A stretch of 21,040 bases of DNA from a virus: IMG/VR virus record IMGVR_UViG_3300044620_000353, positions 1 to 21,040 of that record; one strand, given 5' to 3'. The translations under genes and the position numbers were made by a program. Positions 15,226 to 20,965 of the stretch are shown piece by piece. The notes beneath the pieces were generated by a model, which was given only the letters and a program-made list of their open reading frames with translations, searched no databases and was not told where the DNA came from. Each line of letters begins with the position of its first letter. Positions within the stretch are counted from its first letter, which is position 1.

Positions 15226-15913
15226 TGCTGCCTCCTCCAATAAGACCCCGTGTTAACCCTGAAATAACTCGCTGATTCATCTGGCCAGTTTTGCTAAGTT
15301 CGTCAGGCTTTATCCAATCAGCCTGAAATCCCTGCGACCCTCTGGCGCACCATATTGACAAAAATTCACTAAACGACATATTTGCCTTTGCCGCCTCTTT
15401 TCTTGCGCTATTGACTACGGTTTCAGTCACTGGCGCTTTCTTGGCTTTCCTGAGTTGTTTCCAATCATCCCAAATTTGTTTATCAACATCTGGTGGGCAA
15501 GCAACGCTAGTTGCTCTCTCTTTATTATGGTTATTGGTTATTGGTTTATGGTTATTGGTTGCTATTGGGGTAGCATTAGGGGGGCTATTAGCCTCCTCAT
15601 GGGGGGGCTTTGCCCACCTCTTAGCCGCCCCACGTTTACCCGCTTCGGCAAACTCTTTGTATTGCTTAATTTCCTTGTCAGCCCTTGGGTTAACAAACCC
15701 TTCAGGCGTTGAAAGAAAAAACTCATTAAGTACTGTTAAAACATCTTCTTCATGGTCGCGCATACCAATCTGGCGAGCAATATCACGATGCCTAATCGGT
15801 TGTTCATGGAGAAAATAAAAATCAAGCAAACGCCTATAGGCTAAATCTTCATACAAAGAAAGATGCCTTGTGTGACTCATGTAGTCACCAATATGGAACT
15901 GGTAGTAGTGCAT
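15203..15913 (-). CDS. DUF1376 (YdaU-like) phage replication protein
   Basis: This 236-aa protein has the DUF1376 N-terminal domain: MHYYQFHIGDYMSHTRHLSL, then DLAYRRLLDFYFLHEQPI and IARQIGM (about 1-85). A low-complexity linker rich in Asn, His and Pro follows (about 100-130). The C-terminal region (IWDDWKQLRKAKKAPVTET ... FLSIWCARGSQGFQADW) is typical of phage O-like initiators. It probably recognises the origin and recruits the loader encoded next. The DNA coding for the linker contains a 21-bp-period repeat that may be the origin itself. No clear Shine-Dalgarno precedes the ATG, and an in-frame stop excludes a longer start. Confidence 0.8.
   Translation of the reverse strand: MHYYQFHIGDYMSHTRHLSLYEDLAYRRLLDFYFLHEQPIRHRDIARQIGMRDHEEDVLTVLNEFFLSTPEGFVNPRADKEIKQYKEFAEAGKRGAAKRWAKPPHEEANSPPNATPIATNNHKPITNNHNKERATSVACPPDVDKQIWDDWKQLRKAKKAPVTETVVNSARKEAAKANMSFSEFLSIWCARGSQGFQADWIKPDELSKTGQMNQRVISGLTRGLIGGGSNVKLLGE
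15525..15560. repeat. 21-bp-period iteron-like repeat, candidate replication origin
   Basis: The 15-mer TTATGGTTATTGGTT occurs at 15525-15539 and again at 15546-15560, exactly 21 bp apart (two helical turns). Further ATTGG units lie between them and at 15564-15568. The repeat lies inside the DUF1376 gene, in the part coding for the low-complexity linker. In lambda the O-binding iterons also lie inside the initiator gene, so this is a plausible origin. No experimental support is available. Confidence 0.5.
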
Positions 15914-16057
15914 AAAACCGCTTTTTCAACCACCCTTTAGGAGGAACTTAGCGGCAGGAGAAGGGTTAACTCTTTTCGATTAGGTAGCAACTCCCAATCT
16001 AGCCGTGTTCCAACAATCAATTACGACTGCTTAAACGCATCATAAAACACAAACCTA
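15914..16057. promoter_or_regulatory. Intergenic region between rusA and replication gene with imperfect palindrome
   Basis: This 144-bp stretch lacks a gene on either strand. It contains an imperfect 20-bp palindrome at 15958-15977 centred on GTTAAC (GAGAAGGGTTAACTCTTTTC). Eight of ten positions pair perfectly and two are G-T. AGGAGG at 15939-15944 lies on the + strand and has no start after it, so it may be chance. The region could hold an operator or leader for the replication genes. I see no convincing -10/-35 pair. Confidence 0.35.
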
Positions 16058-16423
16058 TTATTTTGCAAGTACTTCCAAAATTATTTCTGCTGCGCCCCAT
16101 TTGACCACCTGTTCACGAGTAACAGTTAAAACGTCTATTTGGCCATCATCTACAAATACTCCAGACTGGCACAAGGCGTCAAGGGTTGACTTAACCACAT
16201 TGTCAATATCCCTAACCCTGCGGTCTGGCGGGTAAAGTTTGATTGTGACTGCCAAACGAGCCGTACTCAATGATTGATGGCCAGAGCGCACAAAGGCCAC
16301 CGTAACCATATCTTTAAAGACTTTGGCTCTAGAAGTCAAAAACCGCCTAGACCCCTTAAAGCCCCAATATGTGTTCACACTAGGTGGAAAGGGTATCGTT
16401 AAATTTATTTTATTTTGTGTCAT
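16058..16423 (-). CDS. rusA: RusA-family Holliday junction resolvase
   Basis: This 121-aa protein is the usual size for RusA. Signature features are IPFPPSVNTYW at the N-terminus, PDRRVRDIDNVVKSTLDAL (Asp72 and Asp74) and GVFVDDGQID (Asp92/93), which carry the metal-binding acidic residues. It forms dimers that cut four-way DNA junctions symmetrically. In phages it resolves replication and recombination intermediates and can prepare branched DNA for packaging. It is the first gene of the minus-strand cluster and is divergent from the recombination operon, with about 66 bp between the two starts. Confidence 0.92.
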   Translation of the reverse strand: MTQNKINLTIPFPPSVNTYWGFKGSRRFLTSRAKVFKDMVTVAFVRSGHQSLSTARLAVTIKLYPPDRRVRDIDNVVKSTLDALCQSGVFVDDGQIDVLTVTREQVVKWGAAEIILEVLAK

Positions 16424-16440
16424 ACATTGCCCAAAGTGTG

Positions 16441-16467
16441 TATAATACTTTCAGCACAATCGGTGCT
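16441..16467 (+). promoter_or_regulatory. Promoter -10 (TATAAT) followed by 5' stem-loop
   Basis: A perfect TATAAT lies at 16441-16446. Six bases later a stem-loop begins, AGCAC-AATCG-GTGCT (16453-16467), so a transcript starting at the usual distance would carry it at its 5' end. GGGAG and the ATG of the next gene follow at 16480-16492. No good -35 at 17 bp is apparent. The complementary strand reads GTATTATAC, so the site might serve rusA as well. The same arrangement recurs at 18515. Confidence 0.55.
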
Positions 16468-16489
16468 ATGTTCAAAAAAGGGAGTAAGT

Positions 16490-16786
16490 ATGAGTAGAGT
16501 ATATGACCAATGGCTAGACAGCCACAAACATGAATCAGACGAGTTCATGCACGAATTTGAGACGCGCACAGACCGCTATCTACAAACTGAATGGAATCCC
16601 AAAGACTACGAAAGATTCATGGATGCGTTATTTGACGCAGACCTTGAGGCGCGTAAAAAGGATTTAACTGAGGCCATTGCCAATGATGATGCCAAATGGC
16701 TCGGTCAAATCATTTTGCATTTAGTTTATGACTATTGCGAAGACAGGGCAAAACAGTTAGCAAAACAAGACATGGTGAAATTATGA
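16490..16786 (+). CDS. Unknown early protein, first gene of recombination operon
   Basis: This 98-aa protein starts at ATG 16490 with GGGAG 5 nt upstream. It is highly charged and helical, with acidic stretches (DSHKHESDEFMHEFETRTD, YERFMDALFDADLEARKKD) and a C-terminal helix (LVYDYCEDRAKQLAKQDM). No known motif is seen. It is coupled by ATGA to the annealing protein gene, so it may assist recombination or be an early host-takeover protein; this is inference. Confidence 0.7.
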   Translation: MSRVYDQWLDSHKHESDEFMHEFETRTDRYLQTEWNPKDYERFMDALFDADLEARKKDLTEAIANDDAKWLGQIILHLVYDYCEDRAKQLAKQDMVKL

Positions 16787-17406
16787 AAACTTTTAACGAA
16801 CTTCGCGCAATAAACGTCAATGAACATACTGAGAAAAAAGAGGGTTTAACTTATCTTTCTTGGGCATGGGCTTGGGATGCTTTTAAACAAGCCTGTCCAG
16901 ACGCAACCTATGAAGTGTTAAAAAACCCTGCTGGCCTGCCTTATTTTGAAGCAGCCGCGGGTGCAATTGTTTTTACAAAAGTTACCGCCAATGGCCAGAC
17001 GCATGAAATGTGGCTTCCAGTGATGGATGGCAAAAACAAAGCCATGAAAGCCGAGCCTTATACCTACACAGTTAAAGACTGGAAAACCAAACAACAGGTG
17101 GAAAAAACTGTTGAGGCTTATTCCATGTTTGACATTAACAAAACTTTGATGCGATGCCTGGTCAAAAACTTGGCCATGTTTGGACTTGCGTTGTACATAT
17201 ACAGCGGTGACGATTTGCCCGAAGTAGAGCCGGAAGTTATCGACACAGAGCCGATGTTAAACGCCATCATGCAGGCGGCAAGCCTAGAGGAATTGAAGAC
17301 AGTTTATTTTGGCGTTGTCAAACAAACCAAAGGCAATCAAGAAATTATGAGCCAGATGGAAAAAGCCAAAGATGCGCGTAAGAACGAACTGATGGGGGCA
17401 GCATGA
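16783..17406 (+). CDS. Single-strand annealing protein, DUF1071/Sak type
   Basis: This 207-aa protein starts at ATG 16783 by ATGA overlap. The features LTYLSWAWAWDAFKQACPDATYEV, AGAIVFTKVTANGQTHEMWL, EPYTYTVKDW and a late FDINKTLMRCLVKNLAMFGLALYIY fit the DUF1071 (PF06378) family. That family belongs to the Rad52-like phage single-strand annealing proteins. It would bind the 3' single strand made by the adjacent nuclease and anneal it to a partner. The C-terminal 50 residues are acidic and helical. It sits in an annealase-nuclease-SSB order like lambda Red and its analogues. Confidence 0.8.
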   Translation: MKTFNELRAINVNEHTEKKEGLTYLSWAWAWDAFKQACPDATYEVLKNPAGLPYFEAAAGAIVFTKVTANGQTHEMWLPVMDGKNKAMKAEPYTYTVKDWKTKQQVEKTVEAYSMFDINKTLMRCLVKNLAMFGLALYIYSGDDLPEVEPEVIDTEPMLNAIMQAASLEELKTVYFGVVKQTKGNQEIMSQMEKAKDARKNELMGAA

Positions 17407-18029
17407 TTCAGCCCTACATCAACATTGAGCAAGGCTCAGACGAATGGAAACTGGCTAGGCTTGGCCATGTAACAGCCAGCAACATTGCCGAAGTAATGAG
17501 CAAAGGCAAAGGAACGGCAGAGGCGGTCGGTCGATACAAGTACAAAGTCAAAATTGTTGCCGAGCGTTTAACAGGCACAGCAGGCGAATCCTTTACAAAC
17601 CCTGCTATGCAATGGGGCATTGAGCAAGAGCAATTTGCCTGCATTGAATACGAAGCCGCCACCAATCAATTTGTAGACAAAACAGGCTTTTGGCTGCACC
17701 CAGACATTCAATGGCTTGGCGTATCGCCTGACAGACTGGTTGGCCAAGAGGGACTCATTGAAGTGAAGTGTCCAAATACGACAACGCACTTGGATTACCT
17801 GTTTGAAAACAAAGTGCCATCAGAGTATTACAAACAAATCCAATGCCAACTGTGGGTAACTGGTCGCCAATGGTGTGACTTCGTTTCCTACGACCCCAGA
17901 CTGCCCAAACGCAATCAATTACTGATTGTTAGGACAGAACGCGATGAAAAACTCATTGCGGAAATGAAGACAGAAACCGAGAAATTCTTGGCCGAAGTCA
18001 CTAATCTAATCATCAAACTCGGAGAGTAA
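17403..18029 (+). CDS. YqaJ-family phage recombination nuclease
   Basis: This 208-aa protein is coupled to the annealing protein by ATGA. It opens with the family signature QGSDEWKLARLGHVTASNIA. Active-site parts follow: MQWGIEQE (Glu74/Glu76), GVSPDR (Asp110), LIEVKCP (Glu120 and Lys122) and YKQIQCQLW. This is the lambda-exonuclease-like YqaJ fold (PF09588), which digests one strand of duplex ends. With the annealase it makes a two-component recombination system. SSB follows three bases after its stop. Confidence 0.9.
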   Translation: MIQPYINIEQGSDEWKLARLGHVTASNIAEVMSKGKGTAEAVGRYKYKVKIVAERLTGTAGESFTNPAMQWGIEQEQFACIEYEAATNQFVDKTGFWLHPDIQWLGVSPDRLVGQEGLIEVKCPNTTTHLDYLFENKVPSEYYKQIQCQLWVTGRQWCDFVSYDPRLPKRNQLLIVRTERDEKLIAEMKTETEKFLAEVTNLIIKLGE

Positions 18030-18032
18030 ATC

Positions 18033-18416
18033 ATGGCTGTAAATAAATTCATTGGCATTGGCAACTTGGGGCGCGACCCTGAAATGCGTTTTATGCCGGA
18101 CGGGAAGGCAGTGACCAACTTTAGTATCGCAATCAGCGAAAAGTACAAAGACAAATCAGGCGAGGCCAAGGAAGTCACAGAATGGGTCAATGTGGCGTTT
18201 TTTGGCAAACTGGCTGAGATAGCAGGGGAATATCTGAAAAAAGGCTCTAAGGTCTATATCGAAGGCAAGATGAAGACAGAAAAGTATTCCAAGGATGGCG
18301 TTGACCGCTACACCACTAAAATCATTGGTGAGAAAATGGAAATGCTGTCCAGCAAGGGTGAGGAAAGAAAAGCAGCGCCAGTAGAAGAAATGGAAGATTC
18401 TGAAATTCCTTTTTGA
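18033..18416 (+). CDS. ssb: Single-stranded DNA-binding protein
   Basis: This 127-aa protein contains one OB-fold: [60 protein letters not shown] and [14 protein letters not shown] short linker ends in the acidic tip DSEIPF, the tail used to recruit partner proteins. It is shorter than host SSBs because the Gln/Gly-rich linker is missing, which is common in phages. It protects single strands during replication and recombination. A strong terminator follows 27 nt downstream, so this gene ends the operon. Confidence 0.93.
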   Translation: MAVNKFIGIGNLGRDPEMRFMPDGKAVTNFSIAISEKYKDKSGEAKEVTEWVNVAFFGKLAEIAGEYLKKGSKVYIEGKMKTEKYSKDGVDRYTTKIIGEKMEMLSSKGEERKAAPVEEMEDSEIPF

Positions 18417-18443
18417 CCTAAAATGAGGCGTAGTTGCCACTTA

Positions 18444-18472
18444 GGGGATGCTGAAAGGTATCCCCTTTTTTT
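18444..18472 (+). terminator. Rho-independent terminator after ssb
   Basis: GGGGATGC pairs with GTATCCCC (18444-18451 with 18458-18465, one G-T pair) around the loop TGAAAG. Seven Ts follow at 18466-18472. This ends the recombination operon and separates it from the promoter at 18515. Confidence 0.9.
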
Positions 18473-18514
18473 GTATTATTTTTACAACTATGATAAAAAA
18501 ACCTAATTTATCTA

Positions 18515-18544
18515 TATAATACTACTCATGGCAACATCGCCATG
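18515..18544 (+). promoter_or_regulatory. Promoter -10 (TATAAT) followed by 5' stem-loop
   Basis: TATAAT lies at 18515-18520. A perfect 6-bp stem-loop CATGGC-AACATC-GCCATG (18527-18544) starts six bases later, the same distance as at 16441. AAAGGA (18549-18554) and the ATG of a small membrane protein (18563) follow. No convincing -35 is seen in the AT-rich upstream part. It would drive the methyltransferase operon. Confidence 0.6.
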
Positions 18545-18562
18545 TGCAAAAGGAAACGAAAC

Positions 18563-18712
18563 ATGATTAAAGATACATTTTTGGCCATTGCGATTGGTGT
18601 TGTGATGGCACTGATATTGATTGAATGGGCAGTTGGATGCGGAGAGACATACACCGATTCAAAGGGTGTTGAGCATCGCCAAACCTGTGTGTTTGTAAAA
18701 GGCGGTGTATGA
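18563..18712 (+). CDS. Small membrane protein, leader of methyltransferase operon
   Basis: This 49-aa protein is preceded by AAAGGA 8 nt before ATG. It opens with a hydrophobic span (TFLAIAIGVVMALILIEWAVG) and ends with a short polar tail containing two cysteines (CGETYTDSKGVEHRQTC). Its TGA overlaps the methyltransferase ATG (ATGA). It is probably a small inner-membrane or exported peptide. The function is unknown. Confidence 0.65.
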   Translation: MIKDTFLAIAIGVVMALILIEWAVGCGETYTDSKGVEHRQTCVFVKGGV

Positions 18713-19533
18713 ATGAGTTGGCTCTTTTCGCAGGCGCTGGTGGAGGAATACTTGGTGGACACCTCCTTGGTTGGCGAACAGTCTGCGCTGTCGAATGGGA
18801 AGCCTACCCAGCAAGCGTACTGTGCGCCAGGCAAAATGACGGACTTCTCCCGCCTTTCCCGATTTGGGATGACGTACAAACCTTTGACGGAAAACCTTGG
18901 CGAGAAATTGTTGATGTTGTATCTGGAGGATTTCCCTGTCAGGACATTTCTGCCGCAGGAAAGGGTGATGGACTCGATGGGGAGCGAAGCGGAATGTGGA
19001 AAGAAATGGCACGGGTGGTTGGCGAAGTACGATCACAGTACGTCTTTGTGGAAAACTCCCCAATGCTCACTACTCGAGGAGGAGTTAGAGTCATTGGAGA
19101 CCTTACCGAAATGGGGTATGACTGTAAATGGACTGTTATGGGAGCAGCCGATGTTAATGCCCCACACCAGAGAGACAGAATGTGGATTGTCGGCAAATTG
19201 GCCAACACCAGTTCACAGCGAGGCCAGGCAGGGTCTACAGATTCGCAGGGAGGGCAAGAAAGGCACTCAAACGAGTCTCAGCACAGCGGTTCTAACTTGG
19301 CCTACACCTCGGACAAAGGGGATGTGTGGCGGGAGTGGGAGTTGGGATTTGTTGAACAAAAACACAACAATCGAAGAGGCTCGGCTAATGGGAGCAGGAA
19401 ATGGTGGTCAACTGAACCCAACGTGGGTCGAGTGGCTCATGGGGTGGCCTCTCGGGTGGACAGACTTAAAGCCATTGGAAATGGACAAGTCCCTCTCTGT
19501 GCTGCAACAGCCTGGAGAAAATTAACAATATAA
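18709..19533 (+). CDS. C5 cytosine DNA methyltransferase
   Basis: This 274-aa protein shows the conserved motifs in order: ALFAGAGGGILGG (motif I, 5-17), VVSGGFPCQDIS (motif IV, catalytic Cys77), FVENSP (motif VI, with Ser where Val is usual), HQRDRMWIV (motif VIII) and RLKAIGNGQVP (motif X). It transfers methyl from S-adenosylmethionine to C5 of cytosine at a specific site. In phages this often protects against host restriction. The region between motifs VIII and X, the expected target-recognition part, is short and low in hydrophobic residues. The whole gene is shared with a second reading frame that starts at 18713. The start is fixed by ATGA with the upstream small gene. Confidence 0.88.
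   Translation: MNELALFAGAGGGILGGHLLGWRTVCAVEWEAYPASVLCARQNDGLLPPFPIWDDVQTFDGKPWREIVDVVSGGFPCQDISAAGKGDGLDGERSGMWKEMARVVGEVRSQYVFVENSPMLTTRGGVRVIGDLTEMGYDCKWTVMGAADVNAPHQRDRMWIVGKLANTSSQRGQAGSTDSQGGQERHSNESQHSGSNLAYTSDKGDVWREWELGFVEQKHNNRRGSANGSRKWWSTEPNVGRVAHGVASRVDRLKAIGNGQVPLCAATAWRKLTI
18713..19525 (+). CDS. Overlapping +1-frame protein with WPTP motifs, nested in methyltransferase gene
   Basis: A complete 270-codon frame starts at ATG 18713, 4 nt after the methyltransferase ATG, and ends 8 nt before its stop. The protein is Trp/Met/Pro-rich and reads like a natural protein: SRFGMTYKPLTENLGE, YLEDFPVRTF, two WPTP motifs (163-166 and 196-199) and a C-terminal block NPTWVEWLMGWPLGWTDLKP (235-254). 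From memory, proteins with these blocks are frequent in phages next to or on top of cytosine methyltransferases, mostly annotated as hypothetical. Methyltransferase motif X and the MGWPxGWT block are encoded by the same bases. No function is known to me. Both frames may be translated from one binding site. Long minus-strand frames also exist here, so openness alone is not proof. Confidence 0.6.
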   Translation: MSWLFSQALVEEYLVDTSLVGEQSALSNGKPTQQAYCAPGKMTDFSRLSRFGMTYKPLTENLGEKLLMLYLEDFPVRTFLPQERVMDSMGSEAECGKKWHGWLAKYDHSTSLWKTPQCSLLEEELESLETLPKWGMTVNGLLWEQPMLMPHTRETECGLSANWPTPVHSEARQGLQIRREGKKGTQTSLSTAVLTWPTPRTKGMCGGSGSWDLLNKNTTIEEARLMGAGNGGQLNPTWVEWLMGWPLGWTDLKPLEMDKSLSVLQQPGEN

Positions 19534-19534
19534 T
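19529..19534 (+). promoter_or_regulatory. Possible promoter -10 before the winged-helix gene
   Basis: TATAAT overlaps the methyltransferase stop and lies 28 bp before the next ATG; AAGGGA follows as a binding site. No stem-loop or clear -35 is present. In this AT-rich spacer the match may be chance. Confidence 0.3.
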
Positions 19535-19562
19535 ATATTTATCTAATACATAAGGGACAACA

Positions 19563-19799
19563 ATGGCAAACGCAGCAACAAAAGTGCGTGACCTTTTTCA
19601 ATTAACACAGCGGCCAATGACCTTGACAGAGATTAGGAAGGCACAGCCAGACCTAAAGGCAAGTCAAATATCAATGGCCCTGTGTTACTTTATGAAGCAA
19701 CGCTACATGACGCGAGAGCAGATAAAGAACGAAATGTCACGAGGCAGAAAGAACGTCTATGTCTATACTTTCTACAATGACAAACAACCTGTGTCCTGA
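19563..19799 (+). CDS. Small winged-helix-like DNA-binding protein candidate
   Basis: This 78-aa protein has AAGGGA 7 nt before ATG. The pattern KVRDLFQLTQRPMTLTEIRK, DLKASQISMALCYFMKQRYM and REQIKN, followed by a short beta part (KNVYVYTFYN), resembles a winged helix-turn-helix. The helices are followed by a wing-like hairpin. It may regulate transcription in this early region. The family is not identified with certainty, and the 3' end overlaps the next gene. Confidence 0.7.
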   Translation: MANAATKVRDLFQLTQRPMTLTEIRKAQPDLKASQISMALCYFMKQRYMTREQIKNEMSRGRKNVYVYTFYNDKQPVS

Positions 19800-20013
19800 C
19801 TGCGACAACGCGGCAAAAAAGAAGTTTCATGGCGGTTATTCGTTTACTTGTTTTAAATGTCGTGAACGCTTGCTACTGGATGAGCCATGCAAGATGATGC
19901 GCGAGATGTTATCCATTACACTTAGAAAATGGGGCGAAGTACCTCAATGGAAAGTAGAGCCAAATTGCGGTTGTGCTAAAGCCTGTAAGCGCAGACAATA
20001 TCAAAAAGGATAG
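19777..20013 (+). CDS. Zinc-ribbon-like small protein
   Basis: The chosen start ATG 19777 gives MTNNLCPDCDNAAKKKF (78 aa). ATG 19759 (84 aa) is also possible, and neither has a strong binding site. Cysteine pairs are NLCPDCD and FTCFKCRER, with a second group at the C-terminus (NCGCAKACKRR). The first four fit a zinc ribbon. It overlaps the previous gene by 23 nt, which suggests translational coupling. Possible nucleic-acid binding protein; the role is unknown. Confidence 0.65.
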   Translation: MTNNLCPDCDNAAKKKFHGGYSFTCFKCRERLLLDEPCKMMREMLSITLRKWGEVPQWKVEPNCGCAKACKRRQYQKG

Positions 20014-20015
20014 AT

Positions 20016-20507
20016 ATGCCAGTCAGTAAAAAGTCAGACGGATGGTATTGGGGGTCAAAAGGGCCGTTCGATACCAAACAAAAGGCAATTCAAGTGGGTC
20101 AAGCAGCACACGCATCAGGATTTAAGGAATCAAACATGGACAATAAATTAGTCGGCACATTTGTCAGCACCTTGCTTCATTCTGCAACCCTGACCCACCT
20201 AATGCACTTTAAAACGCCATCCTATGCAACCCATGTGGCATTGCAGGCGTACTACGAAGGAATCCCTGAACTGGTTGATGGTCTAATCGAATCTATGCAA
20301 GGCGCATACGAAACAATCATTGAGCCATATCCAGCCATGTTTGGCAACGGCAACAATGACGACCCATTGTCATACATCATCAGTCTGCGTAACTATGTGC
20401 GCGATTACCGAAGCGAAATGCCACAAGACAGCGAGATACAGAACGAGATTGACAGCATAGCAACACTGCTAAACCAAACAGTTTATAAGTTGAAGTTCCT
20501 TAAATAA
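20016..20507 (+). CDS. DUF5856/Dps-like helical protein with N-terminal add-on
   Basis: This 163-aa protein has AGGA 5 nt before ATG. Residues 1-40 (PVSKKSDGWYWGSKGPFDTK ... AAHASGFKE) form a small module known from many phage proteins, often fused to others. Residues 41-163 (NKLVGTFVSTLLHSATLTHL, PELVDGLIESMQGAY) form a four-helix-like domain. It resembles the DUF5856 family, which recalls ferritin/Dps-like bundles. An internal ATG at 20136 with AAGGA 7 nt upstream could yield the second domain alone (123 aa). The molecular role is unknown. Confidence 0.75.
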   Translation: MPVSKKSDGWYWGSKGPFDTKQKAIQVGQAAHASGFKESNMDNKLVGTFVSTLLHSATLTHLMHFKTPSYATHVALQAYYEGIPELVDGLIESMQGAYETIIEPYPAMFGNGNNDDPLSYIISLRNYVRDYRSEMPQDSEIQNEIDSIATLLNQTVYKLKFLK

Positions 20508-20527
20508 ACCTATGCTCTGTAGGCTTC

Positions 20528-20965
20528 ATGCCATCAATACCAACTAACACTACCTGCTCACACTTAGGATGCAAGAACACTAAGAGTAAGTACAACCAGT
20601 ACTGCATAGAGCATGGCGGCAGAGATGTATTCAATCAAAAGTACAACAAAGACCGCAAATCATTTAATGATATGTACAACACAAGACAATGGTTATCACT
20701 CAGGCAAATACAACTAAGCAAACAACCCATCTGCATAGCCTGCCAATCCCAAGGCATCATCACACCAGCCAATGTAGTTGACCACCTATTCCCTTGGTCA
20801 CAAATAAGCAAAGAAGCCTTCTTCATCAACCGCTTCCAATCCCTCTGCCAAACACACCACTCAGAAAAGACCCAACTAGAACAGAAGGGCATTTACAGAG
20901 CCTATGGCACACCCCATAAAGATTACGCACAGGCAGATTACGCTAGGGTGATGGGTAATCATTAG
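20528..20965 (+). CDS. HNH endonuclease (packaging-associated type)
   Basis: This 145-aa protein has an N-terminal zinc-finger-like part (CSHLGCKN ... YCIEHGG). The HNH core then shows PICIACQ (Cys69/Cys72), VVDHLFPW (Asp85-His86), INRFQSLCQTHHSEK (Asn101, Cys107, His110/111). Such nucleases usually sit just before the terminase genes and assist cutting of DNA during packaging in cos-type phages. The position at the end of the early operon fits. The binding site is weak (AGG 4 nt upstream). Confidence 0.85.
   Translation: MPSIPTNTTCSHLGCKNTKSKYNQYCIEHGGRDVFNQKYNKDRKSFNDMYNTRQWLSLRQIQLSKQPICIACQSQGIITPANVVDHLFPWSQISKEAFFINRFQSLCQTHHSEKTQLEQKGIYRAYGTPHKDYAQADYARVMGNH

Noticed and set aside
15411-15818. 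135-aa + strand frame opposite the DUF1376 gene
   Set aside because: Antisense shadow with hydrophobic low-complexity product and no binding site.
18659-19063. 134-aa minus-strand frame opposite the methyltransferase
   Set aside because: Arg/His/Phe-rich product without motifs or start signals; kept in mind as a caution that this stretch is open in several frames.
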